Positions 12,534 through 26,262 of a stretch of DNA of 64,000 bases are shown here, in pieces. The translations under genes and the position numbers were made by a program. This stretch comes from Cristatella mucedo (lineage: Eukaryota; Bryozoa; Phylactolaemata; Cristatellidae), in NCBI GenBank assembly GCA_009760855.2, contig WPIO01000376.1, positions 1 to 64,000 on the forward strand, given 5' to 3'. Below the pieces are notes generated by a model that saw only the letters and a program-made list of their open reading frames with translations, ran no database searches and had not been told where the DNA came from. How positions within the stretch are numbered: the first letter of the stretch is position 1; each line of letters begins with the position of its first letter.

Positions 12534-12834
12534 TGACTGGTAGTGCATCGAAGAGTATTCGAAGATTACTGTAGGTCGGATCCATGCATGCATGCATTGA
12601 CCAAGTCTAGTAGTTCCTATGTGAATATTTAGAAATCATCTATGCTCAATGCAAAAATACTGACCATCAGCCATCTCCTTAACAGCAACCAAGTGGGCAA
12701 CGTAATTAGCGACCGACTTCTTCCACGATCTAGCCGATTATTAATCTGGCTTGCTTCTTCAGCAGCTACTGATTCAATATGGAGATTCAAACCCGTAAGG
12801 TGCCATTCATCCTGTTGTCTTTAAACTTTCTTCT

Positions 12835-13030
12835 TGTTCTATCCTTTTCAGCGGTCCTGAGCTGTTGCGTCACACTTTCTCTCTGTTTCGTGAGACGTAG
12901 TCTGTTGGCTACCAATGCGTGCCGAAAGCCGCTTATGCTGTGAGTGAGCTATACAAAACTCTCCTGCCAAGTACCCACATAGTCTTTGTGGCTTTGTGGA
13001 GTTACAGACGGTGATACATTACATCTCAAT
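12835..13030 (+). mobile_element. LINE family T, 3' end
   Basis: Carries the family T 3' UTR: CTCTGTTTCGTGAGACG, AAGTCTGTTGGCTACC, ACAAAACTCTCCTGC and TTTGTGGCTTTGTGGAGTTACAG, with a terminal ATACATTACAT tail. Confidence 0.75.
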
Positions 13031-13284
13031 CTTTTGACCTAGGCCTAGGTCACGGTCGTACGGGCGGCACGAATGCGTTCGCTGGAAAACTAGCTACTAA
13101 ACTCTCACATCCTTGATTGCGGCTGAGTCACAGCTGCTTTTTGCCCGAGTCACCACTGCCGCGCGGCTGATAGGGTGCGCGACCTGCTTGCTGTCGCGGC
13201 TCTGTTACGCACAGCCACGGTATATTGACATCGCATGGCATAGAGAGCGAGCCGATCGTGGCGCCACGCTAGCTCACGTCCTCG

Positions 13285-13292
13285 AGTGGCGA

Positions 13293-13323
<31 letters not shown>

Positions 13324-13324
13324 T
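13285..13324 (+). repeat. (CCG)n microsatellite
   Basis: About 13 CCG/GCC triplets within GC-rich island C. Confidence 0.95.
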
Positions 13325-13495
13325 TTCGTAGAGTAAAGCCGAGATCGGCGGCGAAGACCCGCTGGTCGGACGGGCAGTAGAGTAGTGCTGCGATGCTGCA
13401 CTTAGCGGCGGTGACGGCGTGACACGTCTGGTGACCTCACGCCGGCGCCGACATCGACATCGACGCCTCCGGCTACCTTCACGGCGATAGCTGCG

Positions 13496-13741
13496 GCGTC
13501 ATATACACTGGCGGCTCGCAGCCGTTCGACGCCGCCTTCGACAAGACGCCGCTCGAGGCGTCGATCTGCGAGTACTCCTGCTCGGGCTGCTTGCGCCCGT
13601 TCTCGCTCGAGCGCAGCGCCTCGTCTTCATACTTACACCGGTCGGCTGCCGACGGCCCTTCGCCGCCGCCTTCTACTTGGCACCGCCAACACCGCCGCCA
13701 CCACCGCCACTGCCCCTGTCGCCCCCGGCGACTGTAGGCAT
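13496..13741 (-). pseudogene. Broken copy C of the 81-aa small protein
   Basis: The ATG at 13,741 starts M-P-T-V-A-G-G, matching copies A and B, and the later region has Q-E-Y-S-Q-I-D as they do. An in-frame TAG replaces a lysine codon of the K-K-K run (about codon 22), and a one-base deletion a few codons later moves the rest to another frame. Upstream and downstream flanks (13,080-13,900) match 33,117-34,080, so the whole island was duplicated and has since decayed. Confidence 0.55.
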
Positions 13742-13766
13742 GCCTCTGCACAGATAAACTCCAGAG

Positions 13767-13803
13767 AGAGAAAGAGAGAGAGAGAGAGAGAGTGAGAGAG
13801 AGA
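13767..13803 (+). repeat. (AG)n microsatellite
   Basis: GA-rich tract within island C. Islands A and B have a shorter GAGAAAGAGAGAAAG tract at the same place. Confidence 0.9.
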
Positions 13804-13899
13804 TAGCTGTATGTCGGCGGTTGCGGGGAGGCTCGCGCTAGCGAGCGACCGGGCGGCCTCTCGGCACGCTAGGAGAGCCAGCAGCGAGATCTGTACGCA

Positions 13900-14500
13900 G
13901 TGCCTCGCACCTCCGAAGCGGCTTTACGGACACTTGCTTCTATTTTAAAGTTCGCATGATGTTCTACTAAACTTCATTGACCTATGAATTGCCCGAGTAA
14001 ATACCACGCTGCAAGGGCGGCTCAGGGCATTTTACCAAAGATGGCCCATGTGTGTTGTATCAGCATACAGGCGGTGCGAACGAATTTAGCCATAATCTGA
14101 AAAAGTCCTGCCTCTGTCTGTTTCCGGCCGAAGGTGGATAGCTTGCCCATTCTGTGTACAACAAAGACCTTTGGGGCGTGCAAGAATGTTCAAGGGTGCA
14201 AGATGGATGCAAGATACTGGCCCCAAGCTAGCAAGCCCGGTGTATTACTCGCCCAGCAAACTCATGACCAAAGCACAGCCATCCACGTTATCGCGCGAGC
14301 GGAAAATAGCATGTGTAAAGCCACAACTGCGAGCCCCAACGATGCCCGAGTTATAATAAACTTTGGGAACAGCCCCGCCAAGAAGCGATCCCAGATTTTC
14401 GGCTTTCTAGCTAGGCTTGCATCCTTCTAGCATCACCTAATCATAGCTGGTGTAACGGCCTCGTTTGTGTAGCGGCAGAAGAACCCCATTGGCTCTCTCT
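13900..14500. other. No recognisable feature
   Basis: An open frame of 98 codons exists but has no recognisable motif and no conserved counterpart in the window. Confidence 0.5.
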
Positions 14501-14504
14501 ACCT

Positions 14505-14860
14505 CTTAATAATAATAATAATAATAATGCGCTTGATAAAGCGCCCTCAGAGAACTCAATCTCTCTCTAAGCGCTTTATATTTGCTGCAAAGGGAAACGC
14601 AATTGAATGGTGAGTAATATCATGCTTGATAAACAAACAAAATGAATAACATGGTTAGGGGTGACATGCATTGGGAGCGGAGCATGCAAATGTGGTTAGT
14701 GGCAGCATGCACAATGTCAGCACGCATAAGCACATCAAGAACGAATCACTGGGACCCACTAAATGCTGTCCTAAATAGGTGTGTTTTTAAGTTTTTTTTT
14801 TAAATGTGGTCAGGTCAGGGGATGTTCTGACGCAGGTCGGGAGGAAGATACAGCCTTAAA
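14505..14860 (-). mobile_element. LINE family L, 3' end, minus strand
   Basis: Read on the minus strand it gives the 3' UTR with GGGTCCCAGTGATTCGTTC, the GCGCTT..GAGTTCTCTGAGGGCGCTTTATCAAG terminal segment, and a (ATT)n tail (14,507-14,528 on the plus strand as AATAATAAT). The 5' part is truncated. Confidence 0.85.
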
Positions 14861-15006
14861 CAAAATAAATATAATTCATTTGCATAGCGCCCCATGAGAA
14901 CCTAATCTCTGTTCATGCGCTTCACTTATGCCTCTTCTCGTGTCCACGACCTCAGCAAGACCTTGTTCGGGGCGAGCACCTTAACCAATGGACCAATGCA
15001 GCTCGG
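14861..15006 (-). mobile_element. SINE family A, minus strand
   Basis: Reverse-oriented copy abutting a LINE family L end. Box B reads GTCGTGGACACGAG on the minus strand, and the LINE-like tail lies at 14,873-14,930. Confidence 0.8.
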
Positions 15007-15760
15007 CGTTCTGTAGTAGGCAATGGATTATCAATCAACTGCGGGATTCGAGCGCATGACCTCGGTCGTGAAGGGCGAGGAGCAATTCTAGGGCATGTCA
15101 CGTGACAGCAAACTGCATGCTCCTCTTTCTCTTCTTGGGCCAGAAGATAACGAGCTGGCTAGTGGCCAATTTCATCGCGGCGTCAGCAGTGCGAACAACT
15201 CCGTTAAGTTACGTGCATGGAATTGCAAATGAGTAGCCCTCAGGCGAGAGCGTCGACAGAGGAGAGTATTTTTACCGTGTGAGCTAAAAGGAAAATTAAC
15301 CCTTCAGCCGTAGTTACAGTCGTTCGAGCTTCCCTAGCCAAAATTGCCTCGTACCACCCCCCCCCCCCCCCCCGGAACTCAATAGCCCCTTCTCGTTAAA
15401 TTCTCCCCCCTTGAAATAATATTGGTAAAAATTTCACCTGAAGAGCCACTCTCTATCGACAGGTATAAGGCGTGCGTGCACCGCTGGTAGAATTTAGTGC
15501 CCGAGAGTTATCTCCACCGCCAAGGCAGGGAGCCCTCGGCTTTCCGTCGCCCGTCGGCAAATCCTGCTCTCGAGCTTGCCTTCAGCCGGGGCTATGGCTA
15601 TCCTTCACCTGCCAAAAGAGTCGCACAGCTTATTGAACAGCGAGTCTTAGTTGGGAAGTTGGATAACTTGATGGAGCACAGGTACAGCTCGTGTCCAGCA
15701 ATATGCTCTTCAGCTGTGACACCCAGGTTAACAAAATATCGCTGTCTCATCATTTTAATT
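15007..15760. other. Unannotated stretch with poly-C tract
   Basis: Apart from a run of about 18 C at 15,357-15,374 I see no gene or repeat here. Confidence 0.5.
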
Positions 15761-17990
15761 AATGCTGCGATGCGATTCCTTAGCCAGGCACAGCCGTCGC
15801 CAGCTGCGTACTTTTTTGAAGATGCAACGCTCGGTCCGGCAAACGTACGCGGTATCAGAAGCGGATGAGACGTGTGCTCAAGGGTTACTAGGCAACGGCC
15901 ACGACGAACGTTTGCAGGTAGGTTCGCCGGACGTGCTTCCTCAATTCGACTCCTGCTTCTTTTTGCTGGTGCGTTGAACGTCAGTAATCTTGCAGAGTAT
16001 TAGCAAGAGGCTGTCAAAATAGCCTCTCTACGCACGCACTCTAGTTAAAGACAGCCACTCAAGATTAGTGAACACCGGGGATAGTTTCATGTGAATAACT
16101 TTCATGTGAATCAGGCTTTACGCCGGTTAGTTGTAAAACGGCGGTAGGCTAAATCAGTCAGATTATCACTGCTGAGATCATAATTGCCCACGGTTCCTGA
16201 TTATAGCGGCTAGAAAACTGGTTATGTGATAATTGGGTATTAGGCAGCGTCAAAGCAGTAGCAATGTAATAGGCGATCAGCTGGATTAAGTGGTTGAGCT
16301 GAGTGTTGAGCTAGGCTTTGGGTCATGCACAAGTTTGTATGCGTCCTGGCATTTATCGGACGCGTGATACTCTATCTCGAATAAACTTTCCTCCGCCAGT
16401 GATATGTTCAGGTTATCTTAAAATATAGGTGCTCTTCATCGCTCCCATGTTTCGCTTCTGTCAGCATTTTGTGCGCGTGTGGCCCAGAGCGCTAACGAGT
16501 CAGTAGCCCTAATAAAGCATTCCCCTTGCCCCCCCCCCCCGATACCAATTGCTACTAGGGTTTCTCGTCCGTTCCAGAATTTACTTTCAAAAAGCGATGC
16601 TGTTGCGTAACTATTGTAAGGTAACCGATAGAGCTAAGACCTATTTAAAGCTCATCTGTTTGTTGCTTGACCGTAGCGTGTAAGAAATTACGTGTCTGTG
16701 GACATCTAAACGCTTACTGCTTGGGACTGGGTCAGTCATGCCAGCGGTGGCGTTAGATTCTCTGGCTGTAGGTAACCTGCCAAGTAGGTATGATTGTGCT
16801 AGCCAATTTTTTGTTCGTCATAGTCGCTCAAATGCTCGTGTGGTCCGGCGAACCTTAGCGGTATCAGAAGCGGACGATGCATATGCTCAATGGCTACTGG
16901 ACGATGGCCACAATGAGTGTTTGCAGGCTAGTTCTCCAGAAGTGCTTCCTCACTTCGGTTCCTGCTTCTTTTTGCCATCGCATCGAAAGTCAATGATCCT
17001 ACAGAGTACTAGTAACAGGCTGCCAGCAGCGCCTCTCCACGCATGCACTCCAGTTAGAGATTGCCAGTCCATAATAGCCAACGCCAGAAATAGTTCAAGT
17101 TTAACTTGACATACATCATATATCCCTTAGCTTTTAAAGGGCGATGTGCTAAATCAGTCATCAGTCATATTATCACTGCTGAGATATAAACTATCCGTGG
17201 TTAATAATTATAATGGCTTGAAACCTGTTATGGGATAATTCTGGGTTAGGCAGTACCAAAGCCGAAGCAATTTCATCGGCAATCAGCTCAGATTAAGCGG
17301 TCGTGCCGAGTTTTGCGCTAGACTTTGCGTAATGCAAAAGCTTGAACACTTCCTGGCTGCTATCGGACGCGTGATACGCTCCATCAAATAGACTTATCTC
17401 CGCTAGTGATATGGACTTGTTATGTTAAGTCCTTCGTTGCCGCCGCGTTACGCTTCTGTCAGCATTTCTGCGTGCACGACACGGTGCTTTACAAGTCGTT
17501 AGCCGCGATAAGACATTCTCACCTCCCGATGCCAAGCGCTACTAGCGTTTCTTGTCGCAGTATGCGGAAGTCGATGCAGTTGAGACCTGTTTAAAGCTTA
17601 TCTGTTTGGTGAGCCGTAATGGCTCACTAGGTAAGGTGGTTGCTTTTCACGACCTCGGCCCCGAGGTCGTGGGTACGAATCTTGTGATGGACGATCCTTT
17701 ATCGCGATTGCAGGCCTCGGTGATAGCCGTCAAGGCTCTTCTGTCACAGCAAAAAAAGAGGCTGTTAAATCAGCTAGTATTTATTTATTTGTCGCTTTAC
17801 CTTTGTGCATAGTGAATTACGCGGCTATGGACATCGAAGCGCTTAGTGCTCGGAGCTGAGTCACTCACGCCCGCTGCCGTGGCATTAGATTCTCTGTTAG
17901 TAACGTGCCTATTAGTTACGTTTGCACTTTTCAATTATCGTTTCGTCATCGTCATTCAAATGCATTTCTAGATATGGTCGCTGTTGCGAA
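15760..17990 (+). repeat. Tandem array of about 1-kb units
   Basis: The segment 15,835-16,840 recurs at 16,845-17,975. Shared landmarks are GCGGTATCAGAAGCGGA (15,849 and 16,858), TATCACTGCTGAGAT (16,165 and 17,171), CTATCGGACGCGTGATAC and TTTCGCTTCTGTCAGCATTT. A third partial unit starts at about 17,935. The second unit carries a SINE family B insertion at 17,611. A lone fragment containing GACTGCTGAGATATTTATT lies at 44,245-44,310. Confidence 0.8.
17611..17791 (+). mobile_element. tRNA-derived SINE, family B
   Basis: The tRNA-like head has box A TGGCTCACTAGGTAAGG and a box-B-like GAGGTCGTGGGTACGAATC. The tail has AAAGAGGCTGTTAAATCAGCTAG. It interrupts the second unit of the 1-kb tandem array, so it is younger than the array. 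Confidence 0.85.
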
Positions 17991-18089
17991 TGCCGGTGAG
18001 TTATGAATTAACAAAAAAGCGCCGCGAAGCGCTCCAGGGGTGGCTTCCGGAGGCCCCCCTCATTGAGTTTTCAATATCGTCTTGAACCG

Positions 18090-18960
18090 CCCTGAGCAAT
18101 CTTCCTCAATGACTGCTGTCAATCTCACTAACTTAGTGGTAATCAGGCTTGCTATAAGCCCAGTGGCTTATCATAAAGCTTGTCATTTAAATCATCTCTC
18201 AATGTGCACTCAACCCCTCTTGATAACCGATATTGTTACTGAAAAAGGCCACGATCTGCTGTCTTTGACCGAGATCTGGCTGAAATCAGTGAACTGCCTG
18301 ACCACAAACGATGCAACCCCAACAGGCTCTTCTTCTTTCATATCCCTAGATCTTTGAAAACTGGTGGGGGATTCGTCGTTAGCACACGCCCATCCCTTAA
18401 TTTCAAGCCATCTCAAGTACCCTCAAAGCAGCCTTTCGAATCCACTGAGTATAATAATAATAATAACACGCTTGTATAGCACTATCAGAGAACTTAATCT
18501 ATTTCTAGGCACATTTGTTTTTAATTTATCCGACAACAAGCTGTCAATAGTGGCAGTACTCTGTCGCCCCCCTGGTACGAATCCTCCTTTATCTCAGATT
18601 TCTCTGATCTCATTTCTACTCTGTGAGCAAGAAATAGAGCTTTCCTCATTACGAGTGAGTTAAACGTTTACTTTGATAACTTATCCAACGCCTCCAGCAC
18701 TGAATTTTGTGCACTGACTGACTTATTTGCTCTTGTGGCTCATGTGCATGGCCCTCTTCACCTCAAAGGTCACACACTCACCACATTTTTTCATACAATT
18801 GCATGCTATCATCGCCTATTATTACCAAATTCTGCTTATCTGACCACGTGCAGATCTGATTCCATGTACAGTGTACGCCTTCCTCCGCAATTAAAGTCAC
18901 GTGTGAATCGCGATATATCACGACTCTTGACATCGATGATGTCCGAGCGAGGATATCCTT
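18090..18960 (+). mobile_element. LINE endonuclease-domain fragment (CR1/L2-like)
   Basis: Fragments of an APE-type endonuclease are readable in several frames: I-T-D-I-V-T-E-K-G-H-D-L-L-S-L-T-E-I-W-L at about 18,220, A-V-L-C-R-P-P-G-T-N at about 18,556, and [16 protein letters not shown] at about 18,732. Order and spacing fit the ORF2 N terminus of CR1/L2/Jockey-group elements. It is interrupted at about 18,453 by a family L 3' tail and ends in an AT microsatellite. Confidence 0.75.
18453..18515 (-). mobile_element. LINE family L tail nested in endonuclease fragment
   Basis: AATAATAATAATAA followed by ACGCTTGTATAGCACTATCAGAGAACTTAATCT is the minus-strand 3' terminus of family L. It lies between two pieces of the endonuclease coding region. 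Confidence 0.65.
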
Positions 18961-18996
18961 GTCGTCCCTGCTGCTCTATCACCCATGTGACCTACC

Positions 18997-20860
<1,864 letters not shown>

Positions 20861-21660
20861 ATGCCGCAGTGCTGGCTCGGTAGCAACTGCGTGGGAGGAG
20901 CCAATGGGGTCAAGGCCTCGAACCTCCGGCGACCTCGCTACTTGGTCTGGCGTCGACGTCTTATTATGCCCGCCGAAACACACTCAATGACCGCGGGTGG
21001 GGGCTGCTCGACCTCGGCGGCCACTTCAGAGGTGAGCAGCCGCCGCGCCTCGCGATGGACGTCACGAGCGGACCGTCGGCCTGCCCTGCTTGAGTGTTCC
21101 AGGATGTAAAAACTGGCAGAGACGCTGACGCTGCACGTTCGCATGTGGGCCACGCTTGTACGGTGTGCGCCACGTCGTCAGTTCGTCTCGGCATTTTCGT
21201 GCGCACGCAAGGCGCGCGCGCGTACGACGACTTATCCCTCACACGCGTCTGACGTAGCAATGCAGACTTCACGCTCGCGGCAGTTTTCGGAAGTGTAGCC
21301 AGCTGCTCGCAGGTGTGCAGCACAAGGGCACGGCCTTTCGGCTCGCTCGCTAGCCCCGCCTCGCTTTGACCACGCACCGGTCGCATAACCTTTTACCCGC
21401 CCCCACTTGTGTGAGTTACATTTCGGCTGCAGTCGCAGACGTCGAGGAGCCCAGTGTTGCGTGCGTCAGCAGACCTCGCGTGTGCGAGCCAAGCTGTTGA
21501 TAGCCAAGATACCCGCATGCCTCGGCAGGTTATAATAATTAAAGCAACTTTATTCTCGGCTATAAAACCGGGCGCCGCCTGCCGCCGTCTCTATGGCTCA
21601 CATCGTATTGAGTGGAGACGATGGCGGTGCGTGTTGACATGGCGGCGTTCTAAATTAGCG
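20861..21660. other. GC-rich, CpG-rich stretch
   Basis: GC-rich, with overlapping open frames on both strands and no recognised protein. An ATG at 20,967 opens 22 codons that end at a GTGAGC donor-like site (21,033), so a first exon is possible but unsupported. Confidence 0.35.
21549..21554 (-). terminator. Polyadenylation signal AATAAA
   Basis: AATAAA on the minus strand, about 220 bp past the stop codon of the 49-codon ORF at 21,771-21,920. Consistent with a short 3' UTR for that ORF. Confidence 0.4.
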
Positions 21661-21770
21661 AGATTATGAATGACATTCGAAGCTTGAGCCCCGCCGCTCC
21701 CGGCGCCAGGCGGCAACGGCCGGACGGTCCGTCCGACGGCTGCGATCGTCCAAGCTCTGCTGTCATGGCG

Positions 21771-21920
21771 CTAGTTTTTCTTCGTCGCCTTGTCCAAGTC
21801 GATCTGATTGTAATGCTCCTGTCGTTTCTGCCGCTCCTCCTCAAGCCTTTTCTTGTCAGCGTCAAACGCATCCGTCGTCATCTTGCTTTGTTGGCCTTTC
21901 TTATCGCTCTCTTTAGGCAT
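21771..21920 (-). CDS. Small charged protein, 49 aa, Y-N-Q-I-D signature
   Basis: Complete ATG-to-TAG ORF of 49 codons on the minus strand: M-P-K-E-S-D-K-K-G-Q-Q-S-K-M, then a strongly charged probable helix (residues 20-35), then Y-N-Q-I-D and a short Lys-rich end. It aligns with the 81-aa proteins at 10,601 and 33,566 through M-P at the start, a Lys-rich stretch, a charged helix and R-x-K/Q-R-x-x-x-Y-x-Q-I-D. Unlike them it lacks the Gly-rich N terminus and Pro-rich tail. An AATAAA lies 220 bp downstream. The family is not recognised and no signal peptide or membrane segment is visible. A LINE tail lies just upstream of the start (21,977). Confidence 0.5.
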   Translation of the reverse strand: MPKESDKKGQQSKMTTDAFDADKKRLEEERQKRQEHYNQIDLDKATKKN

Positions 21921-21976
21921 GGTTGCCGGCTGCAACGACGAACGTCGGGGATTCTAGTCGCGCTCGTCATTATTCT

Positions 21977-22200
21977 ATAATAATAATAATAATAATAATA
22001 ATGCACTTGATAAAGCGCCATCAGAGAACTTAATCTCTTTATAGGCACTTTACGTTTGCTGCAAAATGAAACGCGATTGAATGGTGAAAAATATCATACT
22101 AGGTAAACAACGTTAATGACATGGTTATGGATTACATGCACAGGGTCAGCATGTAAGTGTGGTTAGTGGCAGCATGCACAGTGTCAGCACCCAAATTGCC
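21977..22200 (-). mobile_element. LINE family L, 3' end, minus strand
   Basis: AATAAT repeat (the LINE tail), then the GCGCCATCAGAGAACTTAATCTCT terminal segment and 3' UTR, in minus orientation, truncated at about 22,200. Confidence 0.85.
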
Positions 22201-22540
22201 CTGGTGAAACACCATGTGTGAAGCTTCGCAGCTCGCTAATAAGATAGTCGACAACGCTAGAAAGTGCAGAAGACATTCGTGGAAAGATGGAGAAAAGAAA
22301 AATCGAACAAGATTTATCGCCTTTATTAACTTCTTTCGCATTTTTACTTTCTCTTTATCTTTCCCTAGCTTCTTTTTTATATGCAACACTTAATTTTAAA
22401 TGACCAAACCGAGCCGACCTTAAATTATTTCGGTACCCGGTGCACGAGCGTCCGCTCATAGAAACCATCGTCGAGGTGCATGCGGACAAGTTCTCCTAGC
22501 AGCGGAATAAGTGAGCGCAGAACGATAAAGAAAGAGAAAG

Positions 22541-22569
22541 ACAAGGAGAGAGAGAGAGAAGGAGAGGGT

Positions 22570-22636
<67 letters not shown>

Positions 22637-22637
22637 G
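22541..22637 (+). repeat. (AG)n microsatellite
   Basis: Almost pure AG repeat over about 95 bp, flanked by two copies of GGGTGAAGAG. Serine/leucine-only ORFs on the minus strand are translations of this repeat. Confidence 0.95.
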
Positions 22638-23129
22638 AAGAGCTCTAGCGATTTCTCGTGAAAAGATAAAGCCGGAGCGAACCAAGCGGGCGGTAAGGTT
22701 CTCATACGGAGAGCTCGCCTACGGTCGACCTACGGAACCCCCTACTTTCAAACGAAGAGCCGACGCTCTTTCATCCTCTGAAAGTCACTAACTAATCTAG
22801 CGGATTACGGCCACCGCTTGGCGATAATACGCGTCCTAAGTCAGGTTTCTGCCCCTACCGCAAATGGTATACCTTCTCAGTAGAGACTTCGGGTGTGACA
22901 GCAACCAATCGGTTTTCTCCAATAAATTTTCGCGATCTCTAAGCTGTCCAACCGATTAGGTTTGAATAGCTGCAGAACTGCCACTGCATCGCTGTTGGTT
23001 GCTTATATAATAACTGCTCGACATGCCTTTCAGGTTCACGTAATCACACTTTTGGTCGGGATTCCCAGAAAGAAATTGGGGGCTCGGTGCTTTCCCTTTA
23101 CCAAGCTATCAAAGCTGCAATTTTCCCCA
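22638..23129. other. No recognisable feature
   Basis: Contains no recognisable ORF or repeat before the start of segmental-duplication copy 2. Confidence 0.45.
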
Positions 23130-23331
23130 TCGTGATGGAACGCAACTCAAGTGCTCTCATGACTCTACTATGTTTCTAACTTTCTCTTCGTTGCGTGAGA
23201 TGAAGTCTGTTGGCTACCAAATGCACACCGACAGCCGCGGCTTCGAGTGCCCTGTACAAAACTTTCCTGCTTAACACCTACATAGTCTTTATGGCTTTGT
23301 GAAGCTCCAGACAGAGATACATTAAATTACA
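23130..23331 (+). mobile_element. LINE family T, 3' end
   Basis: Counterpart of 48-215: TTTCTCTTCGTTGCGTGAGATGAAGTCTG, TACAAAACTTTCCTGC and TTTATGGCTTTGTGAAG, with an ATACATTAAATTAC end. Confidence 0.7.
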
Positions 23332-25319
23332 AAACGGAGCCTGCGAGAATTTGACGCTGCTCTGCGAGGGACCGGACTGCCAAAACATCCGCAGGCTCAC
23401 GAGTGGTTGAAGTGAGGACAATGACTTGGAAATCCGGCACAAATCCATGCTTCTTTGGGGACATCTGTGGCAGCATCTGTCGGAACATTCATCTACCATA
23501 AACTGCCACCGGATGTCGGTTTGGGACGAGTAAATGATAGTGCAAAACCAGTGCTTGCATAAAATGTATAGAGCTGCCACGCCAGGACACGGAGAATTGT
23601 GGACCGAGGAGTGGGGGGAGAGGGTTGGATCCCTTTACGCCGGCCGGCAGCCGTCTAGAGTGTGTAGACACGGTCGTTGCGGTTTCCGATAATGGAGTGC
23701 ACGGTGTTGAAACCAGGAGACTTGTTGTTCAGTCGCACTGCCGAGCCCGACAACAGTTGATGTGGAGGGGTGTCACAGCCACGCCTGTCAATATATCGAT
23801 AGCTGTGAAGTCGGCGAGAAGCAGTGCAAGCCCCACAGCCGCTGTCACATTCGTGGAACGCTCAGGCATGGATATTCGTTATCGCCGGCCGCCATCATCA
23901 AACAAAACGAGCGCTGTTAGTGGAGTCTCAGCGCAGCTCGCCATCTTCAGCTCTGTGTGGCCTTAGCACGACCTCCATTGCAGCGCACCTACTTCCGCCT
24001 CCACCCAGCTCCATCTAATCGTAGAGGAATGGCTCCTACGAGCAGCCTCGAACACGAACCGGCTGTCTCTCGCCAGCCACAGCGAGCGTATGGGTTCTCT
24101 ACTGCATGTGCTATAAAATTGAATTATTTCTGTAAAACTGGGTTTCAGCTAGTCAAAACTTACGGGAACCCCTGTACTCACGAAGTCGTCGTGCTTCTGC
24201 TTGTTCCTCAATACGTTGTCATGAGTGAAAACGTCTTCTTATTTTTCAGCTTCTACATCACGCCACTTAGCTGCCTTGTCTTTCGTCTCTCCCGCACCTT
24301 TCAGCTTCTTCTTTTTTCAGGATATTGATTGGTATTCATCCAAAAAATGCAATGGGTGCGATTATACATTTAATTCAAAGCCATTTAACGAAATTGGTAA
24401 ATACGAAATTCAGCAGTGGAAACTTAAAACTCGCTTTGCAAGCTTGCGGCAGCTTTCGAGGTCTCCACTTTTTTGCGACACTCATCATTGCTTTACCCTC
24501 GTTGTTCGACTATAAATACATCGCGAAGGACGTGTGGTCATGTGGCGTGCGGAAAAAACATAGAGACCAAATAAATTCACACTAACTGAAAAAACACTTC
24601 ACAAGCGTAGCTCGTTAAAGATGCTGAAATCTTAATCTGATTTTACCTTTGAAATTGGTGATCATTACTGGACTCGAAGTTCTCCCGGCCTATGCAGTAA
24701 GCCACTTACAGTTAGCCAAAGGCTCTGCAGGTAGATTTTACGTTGGGAACTAGGTCCTTTCCACATTACGCCACTTCTCATCCCCCTAGACTGGCTCACT
24801 TTCAAACAGTGTATCGGCTACAAGATGCTGTCACTTACTTTTAGACCAATTCATTATCTTGGTCAAGCCTTCCCATCTGATATACTTGGCCATTGCATTA
24901 GCCATGGTACTACCCACTCTGGTGATTCACCACGTTTACCTATGCCTGTAAGAGCTTCAAACAATCTTTTAAGACAGTCCCTTTAGTCCGCATGCTCCTA
25001 GAGCCACTCACTGCAAGAAGGTCTCAGGTCTTAGTCGTGCAGTCGGAAATTCTTTATCGCCGATCGTTGCAAGTGGTGTGAAAGCCAGTGAGGCTGTACA
25101 TGAAGCGGCTGGACCAGCGGATCCATACTCGTTCGTGGATTTACGCCCTGCTTATTATGCCTGCTCGAAGTAGTGCGTGCCGTCGCAAGCCATACAGTTT
25201 GCAGTCTAGTCTGAGTAGCGGACCTTAACTGACACTATCAATCAGGCAGCAAGCTCGAGCAGGTGCTGTGTGCATGTGTGTGCACGGGCGGGGGGCGCAT
25301 ATGAATGCACGTGAGTGTG

Positions 25320-25399
25320 TCGGCGTGTGTGCGTGTTTGTAAGTGTCTGCGTGCGTACACATGTGTGTGTGTAAGTGTCTTCGTGTGTGTGTGTGTGTA

Positions 25400-25488
<89 letters not shown>
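25320..25488 (+). repeat. GTGC/GT compound microsatellite
   Basis: A GTGTCTGCGTGCGTAC-type region, then (GCGT)n at about 25,400-25,440 and pure (GT)n to 25,487. Longer than its counterpart at 2,190-2,291. Confidence 0.9.
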
Positions 25489-25490
<2 letters not shown>

Positions 25491-26096
25491 GAGCTTATGC
25501 TATCTTTAGTTCTGCTTTTCGCTGGTACTTTGGCTTTCCATTCCCATTTAGGCTCTCAACTCTTTTAGACATCAATATTGCGCTCGCTGTATTGCTGGGC
25601 ATTAGTGCTAGCTGAAAACTGTCTAGAGCCTGCAGTCTCTTGTTTATTCCTATGAGGCACGCCTGCTAGTGTCTGCTCAATCCGCCGCTCTTCACTTCTT
25701 TCTTTCTTTTTAAGTACTGCACCGTTAGCCTTTTATACGGCGGCGGCAATTAAATGATCGACCTGTGACCTTTGTGCAGCTTTGCATTCTGTCTTACATG
25801 CAGAGGGAACAACGACAGCAGCACAGCACTCAGCACTCCACTAGTCCTCTACGATGGGCGAAAAGAGCAAGAAGACGAAATCGCCTCGATGGGACTGAAA
25901 AACCCTCGAGACCATTCTGAGCTACGGCCAATTAAAATGAAAGGCTATGATTATCTTTCCATGGATACGTGGGCATGCACCAAGTTACCAACATGGACTT
26001 GTTAGTAAGCTATGAATGTTCCGAATAATTGTAGCGATCAGCGATCCTTGGAATGCCCACGTGCATATTTGCAGTTTCAGAGACTTATGTGTGCTG

Positions 26097-26262
26097 ATGG
26101 GCTAGTTCATGGTCTAGCGCTTAAGGTGCTCGCCCCGACCAAGGTCTGACTGAGAGGTCGTGGGCTCGAGCCCCGAGACATATATGAAACGCCTGAATAG
26201 AGATTAAGTTCTCTTGGGGCGCTATATAAATGAATTATGTATTAAATGAATTATATATATAT
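26097..26262 (+). mobile_element. SINE family A
   Basis: Same insertion as 2,899-3,062, nearly identical, at the equivalent position of the duplicated block. Confidence 0.85.

Noticed and set aside
20967-21032. Possible 22-codon first exon ending at GTGAGC
   Set aside because: Only an ATG and a donor-like site in GC-rich DNA; no downstream exon or homology seen.
22425-22705. Ser/Leu-rich minus-strand frames
   Set aside because: Translations of the (AG)n microsatellite.
25305-25615. Cys/Val-rich frames over the GT tract
   Set aside because: Microsatellite translation with no coding support.
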